Source of the DNA: Amoebidium appalachense
Lineage: Eukaryota; Ichthyosporea
Length of the DNA stretch: 64,000 nucleotides
NCBI GenBank assembly: GCA_963693365.1
Contig: CAVNZM010000004.1
Location: forward strand, 4,030,001 to 4,094,000
Reading direction: 5' to 3'
Shown: piece by piece, positions 58,145 to 64,000 of the stretch
How the letters are laid out: the number at the start of each line of letters is the position of its first letter
How positions within the stretch are numbered: position 1 is the stretch's first letter
The notes under the pieces: model-generated
What the model saw: the letters and a program-made list of their open reading frames with translations, nothing else
Database searches by the model: none
Told to the model about the DNA's origin: nothing
Translations under genes and position numbers: made by a program

Positions 58145-58170
58145 TGTGCATACACACACACACACACACA
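57645..58170 (+). repeat. C-runs, (CCA)n, A-run and (AC)n blocks separated by TACTGTGCAT
   Basis: C and CCA tracts at 57648-57766 followed by an A-rich tract. Five (AC)n blocks at 57945-58172 are each separated by the same (A)CTGTGCATAC spacer, so the array grew as a larger unit. Confidence 0.9.
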
Positions 58171-58664
58171 CACTGGATGGGCGGCACTTACAACAGCGAA
58201 ATAAGCTATGGGATTGACCATCGATACTCCCCCATCCCCACCACTTCCCCCCCCCCCCCCCCCCGTCCCCCCTCCCCCCAAATATCTCTCAATCGAGCTC
58301 CTCCTCATGATCGCCCCCTCCCCCCCCCCCCCCCCCCCCCACACACACACTCCAAATTAAATTTCCCTCCCCCCTCCTCCCCACACCCCAAATAAATTTA
58401 AATCCCCGCCCCCCCCCCCCCCCCCCCCTTCCCCCTCCCTAAAAATTTCCCCTCTTCATGACCCACCCCCCCCCCCTCCCCCCTCTCCCCACACCCCAAC
58501 TAAAATTTCCTTCCCCCCTCCCCACACCCAAAACAAAATTTTCTCTCCCCCTCCTCTTCTTCCTCCATTTGATCCAGGGCACGGCGAGGAGTGACATTAA
58601 AACATTATCGCCTCAGGGCCAAATCCACACTTATTGTGTTGTATGTATGGCTCCTCCCTCCTCC

Positions 58665-58670
58665 TCCCCC

Positions 58671-58723
<53 letters not shown>
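58665..58723 (+). repeat. C-run directly followed by A-run
   Basis: About 24 C then 32 A. A clear example of the C-then-A order. Confidence 0.98.
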
Positions 58724-58724
<1 letters not shown>

Positions 58725-58924
58725 CCCGGATAGGTTTTGTCACCTGTGTGCTCTCTAGTCAGCTTAAACTCCACCCATATACATGTTGGGCAACATTCTA
58801 TCCTTTCTATTTGTTTAACGTTTGTAATGCTTTTGGAAGTCTGCACCTTGTTCACCATGATGGTGCCCGGTCACAAATTCAACCCCTCCCCCCTCCCCCC
58901 CCCCTCCTCCCGCCGCCGCCACCT

Positions 58925-58969
<45 letters not shown>

Positions 58970-59055
58970 AGCACACACACAAGCGCACACACCGTGATTA
59001 GCATGTTAGACACCATCACACACACAACACAGGCACACAGACACATGGCACACAA

Positions 59056-59128
<73 letters not shown>

Positions 59129-59403
59129 CCAAATCCCCCTTTCGCATTCCTCTCCGTCTCCTCTTCGACCCACTTGAGTTTCATGGCCTGTTCGCTCCAC
59201 TTTCATTGAGCCATTTCTGGCCCGACTCCTCGTTTCTCCTCCGATCCCCTTTTCATTTGTCACAGAGATGTTGGTTGGGGTCAAAATGGAAGGAATTTTG
59301 GTGGGAAGTGGGTGGGGAAGCTGGGGTAGAGCTACGGGTGGGAGTGAGGAAGGTGTGGGGGGAGGGGCGTAGGGAGAGCCTTTGGGGAGAAGGGGAGGGG
59401 CGG

Positions 59404-59438
<35 letters not shown>

Positions 59439-59449
59439 GGGGGGGGCGG

Positions 59450-59649
59450 ACTTCCATGGCCACTTTCGACAACACCTGTTTGCTGCGAGCTGGGGTGGGA
59501 ACACAAGGCAATCCGCGATGAATGCAGATTGACCTGGTGACATCACATTTATTGAAACACACGCGCGTGTGCGCGTGTTTTGTAGAGTTAAGGGTGCGAG
59601 TGGAGAAGGTATGTGGGAGGGGGGTGGGGAGAGCCTTTTTTTTTTTTTT

Positions 59650-59707
<58 letters not shown>

Positions 59708-59835
59708 TCCATGGCCACTGTCGGCAACACCTGTTTGCTGTAGCTGGGGTGGGAACACTTGGCACCCGCAATGATTGCAGATTGACTTGTGACATCACCT
59801 TTATTGAAACACACGAGCGTGTTTTGCAGCAACCG
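59450..59835 (+). repeat. Tandem duplication of a 130-bp unit, each copy starting at a G-run
   Basis: ACTTCCATGGCCACT ... GGGTGGGAACAC ... TTATTGAAACACACG occurs at 59450-59580 and 59705-59835. Each is preceded by a long G-run. Part of the flank (GGGAGAGCCTTT) is also duplicated. It lies in the gene-free stretch before the NTR-like gene. Confidence 0.85.
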
Positions 59836-60990
59836 TAATCTTGTCAGATCAATGGTGTTGTATGCATTATGCAGCATAATTTGTATAATTTTGTTTTGCC
59901 CTTCGATCTGCATGACGGCTTACACAACATGCAAATGCAGCACTGCCAGCTCTTTCGACCTGTCCAAAGGACACTCTATGGCTTCCAACGGTTAAGCTTG
60001 CGCGATTGCTTACATCTGTTGAGCACTGTAGGTATAAAGCTACCTATTCCGTGTATTCCTGGAGCAAAAAATTGGCATTTCATTTCATGAGCAACCCTCG
60101 TTCTTTTCGCAGCTTGAGTGACGAGCGGATCGCGATTCATATGCCGCCTCGACTCAAACCCTGACATACCACACAACGGCAAAATGCCAAAGGATTATTA
60201 CCTCACGTAAGTCCAATCACATAATCTCTATTAGTCAGGCAGCTGCAGTGTGGTACGTCTATCAAGAGACGTTGGCAATGAATCCTCTACTACTGCCTAA
60301 GAGCTGCAAATACTGGCATGGTTTTATTTGTTTTAGTAAAAATATGATTTATAACACCACAAATATGTGCTTCAGGAGACTTTGCCCTTCTTGCAGCTAA
60401 GGCAGCCTTAAAGCAAACATATATTTGATTGGTGTATAATCACGGCTCTTGTTTTGGTAGTGGTCAGCTTACTGCCGGCCGCCATCGGAACATTTACATG
60501 TACAGGCACCCAACATCCATACATCCAAAACCTGTTTTACATAGCATTATTAAACACAAGAGAAATAAACTGTTTTTGAATATACTCATTCCCGTTAATA
60601 GGGAAGCTGGTAGGTAAAAGACAACACTTCGAGGTGACCGTCAGGTCAGCTTGACATCGCTCTACAAGGAATTCACTCTGGAATTGTGGAATGTATTAGG
60701 CAATAAATTTTACCAATTTATCTCATTTTGGATTGGTATAGACGTCACTTAAATTTTTATATGCAATTGAATTGGCCGCAAATCATGTTGTTGTTGTATC
60801 CATGGTCGAGAAACACCGCATAGTTCAGCAGGGTCAAGGGCTGAATGAGCTTCAAGCGGCGTTGTGAAGCTGCGAAGCGTTGCTTGTCGGAAAACTTCGC
60901 TTTTTCTTCACGAACCATAGAGATACCCACCCATTTCCATTACATTTACAGTCTGTACAAATAGCCTAGTGCAAGATTTTAGATAGCAGG

Positions 60991-62897
60991 ATGGCCCCGG
61001 CAGCAAAATTTGCCATAGTGGCAGCGTCCATGCTGGGCGCTCTCGCACAGGATCAGTGTGTGTGTCCCAAAGAAAGGCTGTGTGAAACGTTGGCAGGGTT
61101 TCAACACATCATCAAGGGGACTGTTATTGGCAAGCTGCCACCCAGGTATGTTGTAATTTTTTGTGGTCGTTGTTTTTTTTCTCCTGTGGTTGCGTGCGTG
61201 TGTCTTTATCTCTTGCGTGTGCTGCACACCCTTGGTTTGGACGACTGAATTTACACGGTGACACCGACGCATGTGCCTATATATTGATTACTCTACAGTT
61301 ATAGGTCTACACTTCGAGAGTTGAACCATCAATCAAAGCACAGTCATGGCAAAAAATCGGATTTTTTGTGGTTTTTTCTTTCTTTTGACCACGAACGGAA
61401 CCCTGTGCCGGGTGGCCTTCCTGGCATGTCATTCGCAGTTTCAGCTCGCTACTCTTTTTATTGTGCAAGAGGTGGGGTGTATATGGGAACGTATTGGAGG
61501 ACACTGTGCATAGTGCCCTGCATCCATACTTGCATTTATCATTTATTGTGGCGGCTATATGAAGGTTCCCATGGCCTCTGAATACGGGAGAGGTGTATTG
61601 TCACACACGTTGATATTATGAAGGGTTTATTCATGCTGCAATGATTTCGTATCATGTGGCCGAGCCAGCGCTAGTGTTCGCATGGGATTTGTGTATCTAA
61701 GATTGACGCATGTCTATTAGCAGGGCTTTGTTTTATGTTATGTGTTGGCTGTTAAGTTGCTTTTTGTGTGTGGGTGTGGGTGTTTGTGTGTATGTGTGTA
61801 GGCGCGGGTGTGTGTATGAGTGGTGTACAGTGGGTGGGTGGGTGTTGTGTGTGTGCGCGCGAAAGTGTGTGTTTGTGTTTGTGTTTGTGTATTCTTAAGC
61901 GCACGGCACAACCATACATCATATACAGCGTGTCAGTTTGATAACGACAGTACGTGGGTGTTTTTGGTGTCAGCTTTTGGGGATGCGCCCGGTTCTTATT
62001 CATGTTCTTTTGGTTTCAGGAGACGGACCTCGCAGTGTGCCCGAGCACGAGTGATTATGTGCAATTTGTGTTGGAATTTTGCTGTGTCGTGGCTTAGAAA
62101 AGATGTGTGCATGCACATAGAGCACTTTTATGATGTGCTTATGCTGTGTGTATAATATGGCTATTTTGACGCTTCCAATATGGCCAATATTGCGATTGCC
62201 AGTCATGTTGATTTGGCCTCGTGACCCCTGAGTTTTTATGATCTACCCGCACCCGTGGTTTGGCACGGTATGGGGATTGGCTCAAAAGAGCAGGTTTTAT
62301 GTTTGTGTATGTCAAGTATCTTCATGTATGGGCATGCGTGTATAAATATGTGCGTGATGTGCAGGTTATTTCTCAGCGACCTATGGGATGCATTCAATCC
62401 ACGGTTGTACGAACTTCCTGCATACATTTCCTGTTGTTACATTTTTTGTGCCATTTTACATTAACCAGATCCGAGTTGTCCGTTGCAAGTGTTGAGCTGA
62501 ATTAGCCGTTTTTTTTTACTGTGGTAATTGTTGTTAACCAGATCCGAGTTGTCCGTTGCAAGTGTTGAGATGAATTACCGTTTTTTTAACTGTGGCAATT
62601 GTTGTTAAGTGTGTAGTGATCCATTGACGCAGATGCTTTAAATACATGGCACATGGATTGATGAAGAGAACTTTGGCATTTAGTTTGTTGCCTATCGCCA
62701 GTTCTGTGACTCAGTGTGCATTGCAAAACACCACCCATGAATAACCAAATCTGATGTGTTTTACAGTGCCGTGGGAGGTAATGTGCGATACATTGTCCAG
62801 GTCACAGACAGCATTCGCGGCACTGTGGCGGTAATGCCCCCCCCTCCCCCTTCCCTACCTTCCTGTTGCTCTGGCCATTCTCGTCTTCCAAGCACAC

Positions 62898-62936
<39 letters not shown>

Positions 62937-63377
62937 CACACGCACACACAGGATTCTTACTCCTCTATTGGCACGGTACCATTTATGTTGTCTTGGGCTT
63001 TGCACTCCTACTGCACCATTGCTCACACACCAACTCAGTTAAGTGGAGCTCTTTCTCCATTCTCTACATCACTCATGGGCATGGTTTAGAACCCTGCTAG
63101 GACCCAAAACATGGACACTTACAAACTCTCGATCACACACTGTACATATGGAAGTGCACACAAGTTTGGTTGCGTTCTCTGCCCCTCCTGCAACCGCCCC
63201 CCTCCATCCTACTGTCATTCCCTCCTTCCGTAGGGTTGCCGACTGACACGTATCTACATCGTGTATCGGATTCCCTTGGCATCCACACATAAACATAGCG
63301 TTTGAACCCACACGCACACGCACGCGCGCGCACATATGCGCCACTGAGCATAAGCACACCCATACGCACAAGCACAC

Positions 63378-63449
<72 letters not shown>

Positions 63450-63611
63450 GGGAGCCAAGGTGACGCTTCAGACGCCTGCCACGGCCAAGGACTGTGGTGT
63501 TCTTGGACTCAAGGATGGAGTTGAGCACGTGTTCACTGTGGCCAAGCTGGGCATGATCACTGATTGTGGTCTGAATAAGCCGTGGGCTACTCTGGACCCA
63601 GTTCTCCGCCT
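60991..63611 (+). CDS. Secreted NTR/TIMP-like domain protein, 5' part (exons 1-3)
   Basis: Exons: 60991-61145, 62767-62830, 63448-63611, with the next donor at 63612; the gene appears to continue beyond the window. Exon 1 gives a signal peptide (MAPAAKFAIVAASMLGALAQ). Cleavage would leave a CVCPKERLCE start like the Cys-x-Cys N-terminus of TIMP/netrin domains, followed by IIKGTVIGKLPP (first strand). Exon 2 gives VRYIVQVTDSIRG, the strand that in this fold precedes a K-G turn. Exon 3 gives KGAKVTLQTP, AKDCGVLGLKDG and the CGLNKPW ending typical of NTR domains (C...W..L). Phases agree at both junctions. Whether it inhibits proteases, as TIMPs do, cannot be said. The next exon lies outside the window. 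Confidence 0.75.
62463..62620 (+). repeat. Tandem duplication of about 75 bp in NTR-like gene intron 1
   Basis: ACCAGATCCGAGTTGTCCGT ... TGTGGTAATTGTTGTTA occurs twice almost identically. The copies differ mainly in the length of a T-run and a few bases. Confidence 0.85.
63378..63447 (+). repeat. (AC)n ending at the NTR-like exon 3 acceptor
   Basis: The microsatellite itself supplies the acceptor AG: the array ends CACACAG and the exon starts at 63448. Confidence 0.95.
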
Positions 63612-63664
63612 GTATGGAACACCAAACCCTCCCTCCCCCCTCCCCCTCCCCCTCCCCCCACCCC

Positions 63665-63855
63665 CTCAAAGGATAGGCTTGATTATAATGCATACTCTTT
63701 ATGTGTGATACACGCTCAGCCTCTTGTTTCCCGTTATGAGTAAATTGTACTCTAAGGGCAATCTAACCCCCCCCCCCCCCCCCCCCTTCAGCCTCTTGTT
63801 TCCCGTTATGTGTAAATTGTACTCTAAGGGCAATCTAACCACCCCCCCCCCCCCC
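63665..63855 (+). repeat. Poly(C)-abutting interspersed element, copy G, with tandem duplicate tail
   Basis: AAAGGATAGGCTTGATTATAATGCATACTC begins like the other short copies. The last 55 bp (CAGCCTCTTGTTTCCCGTTATG ... GGCAATCTAAC) plus its C-run occurs twice, at 63716-63786 and 63789-63855. Confidence 0.55.
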
Positions 63856-64000
63856 ATCCCCCATTCACATTCACACACAAGCACATGTACACACACACGC
63901 ACACACACACGGCTGATGGGCCCTGTTCTTGTTGCATGCTGTGTGGTTGTGCTATTGTTTGCAGTTCACACAGGCACACTCACACGGTGTTCCTCTTTCT

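Larger units (their letters stand above)
56565..60990. other. Gene-free stretch between the CPD-like and NTR-like genes
   Basis: CPD-like 3' flank, repeat arrays at 57645-58170, C/A tracts, the tandem pair at 59450-59835, then about 1.1 kb of unique sequence before the NTR-like start. A TATAAA-like string at 60033 lies too far upstream to count as a core promoter. Confidence 0.55.

Noticed and set aside
59332-59913. Minus-strand frame across the tandem unit (CFNKGDVTSQSAIIAG) as a gene
   Set aside because: It runs into poly-Pro from the C-run and poly-Lys from the A-run, and the two tandem copies use different frames. Best seen as repeat sequence.

Overview
The window is nuclear DNA of an intron-rich eukaryote. 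Its genes have many short exons (30 to 600 bp, with one 2 kb exon) and GT-AG introns of about 0.2 to 2.8 kb. The introns are packed with (GT)n/(AC)n, (GA)n, (GGGA)n and very long poly-G/poly-C tracts. The gene set (C2-C2-RasGAP, CstF-64, GT61-type Golgi glycosyltransferase, carboxypeptidase D-like receptor, netrin/TIMP-type domain) looks opisthokont, and a unicellular holozoan or another intron-rich protist is my best guess. The sequence alone does not fix the species. Most long open frames in the window are repeat translations (poly-Thr/His, Cys/Val, Gly, Pro) and are not genes.

Layout. (1) 879-16338, minus: a complete 15-exon C2-C2-RasGAP gene. (2) 17887-29638, minus: a complete 13-exon CstF-64 (CSTF2) gene in which every exon joins in phase except one with an 8-nt homopolymer. 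(3) 32660-40128, minus: a 9-exon type II membrane protein with a GT61-type glycosyltransferase pattern. (4) 40129-46284: a divergent intergenic region holding the zinc-knuckle end of a decayed LINE and a tRNA-like stretch. (5) 46285-56564, plus: a 7-exon carboxypeptidase D-like type I membrane protein. Both of its M14 domains have lost zinc-ligand and catalytic residues, and its first transthyretin-like domain is split by a roughly 500-residue Pro/Asn-rich insertion. (6) 60991 to beyond 63611, plus: a secreted protein with an N-terminal NTR/TIMP-like domain, running off or towards the window end.

The most unusual material is in the introns. At least seven copies of an interspersed element share one constant end that abuts a poly-C tract, while the other end varies, as expected of retroposed SINE-like elements. 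Compound tracts almost always read 5'-(C)n then (A)n or (AC)n on one strand, whatever the gene orientation. About 20 of 43 inferred 5' splice sites are followed within roughly 50 nt by a C-run on the sense strand. Exon edges have been duplicated in tandem twice: three copies of the arginine-finger segment in the RasGAP gene, and three copies of an acceptor plus exon start in the CPD-like gene. Several conserved exons need a one-base correction at a C/G homopolymer of 7 nt or more, which most likely reflects consensus errors but deserves a check.

The genes show no operon-like functional link; they cover Ras signalling, mRNA 3' end formation, Golgi glycosylation, peptide binding or sorting at membranes, and a secreted factor.
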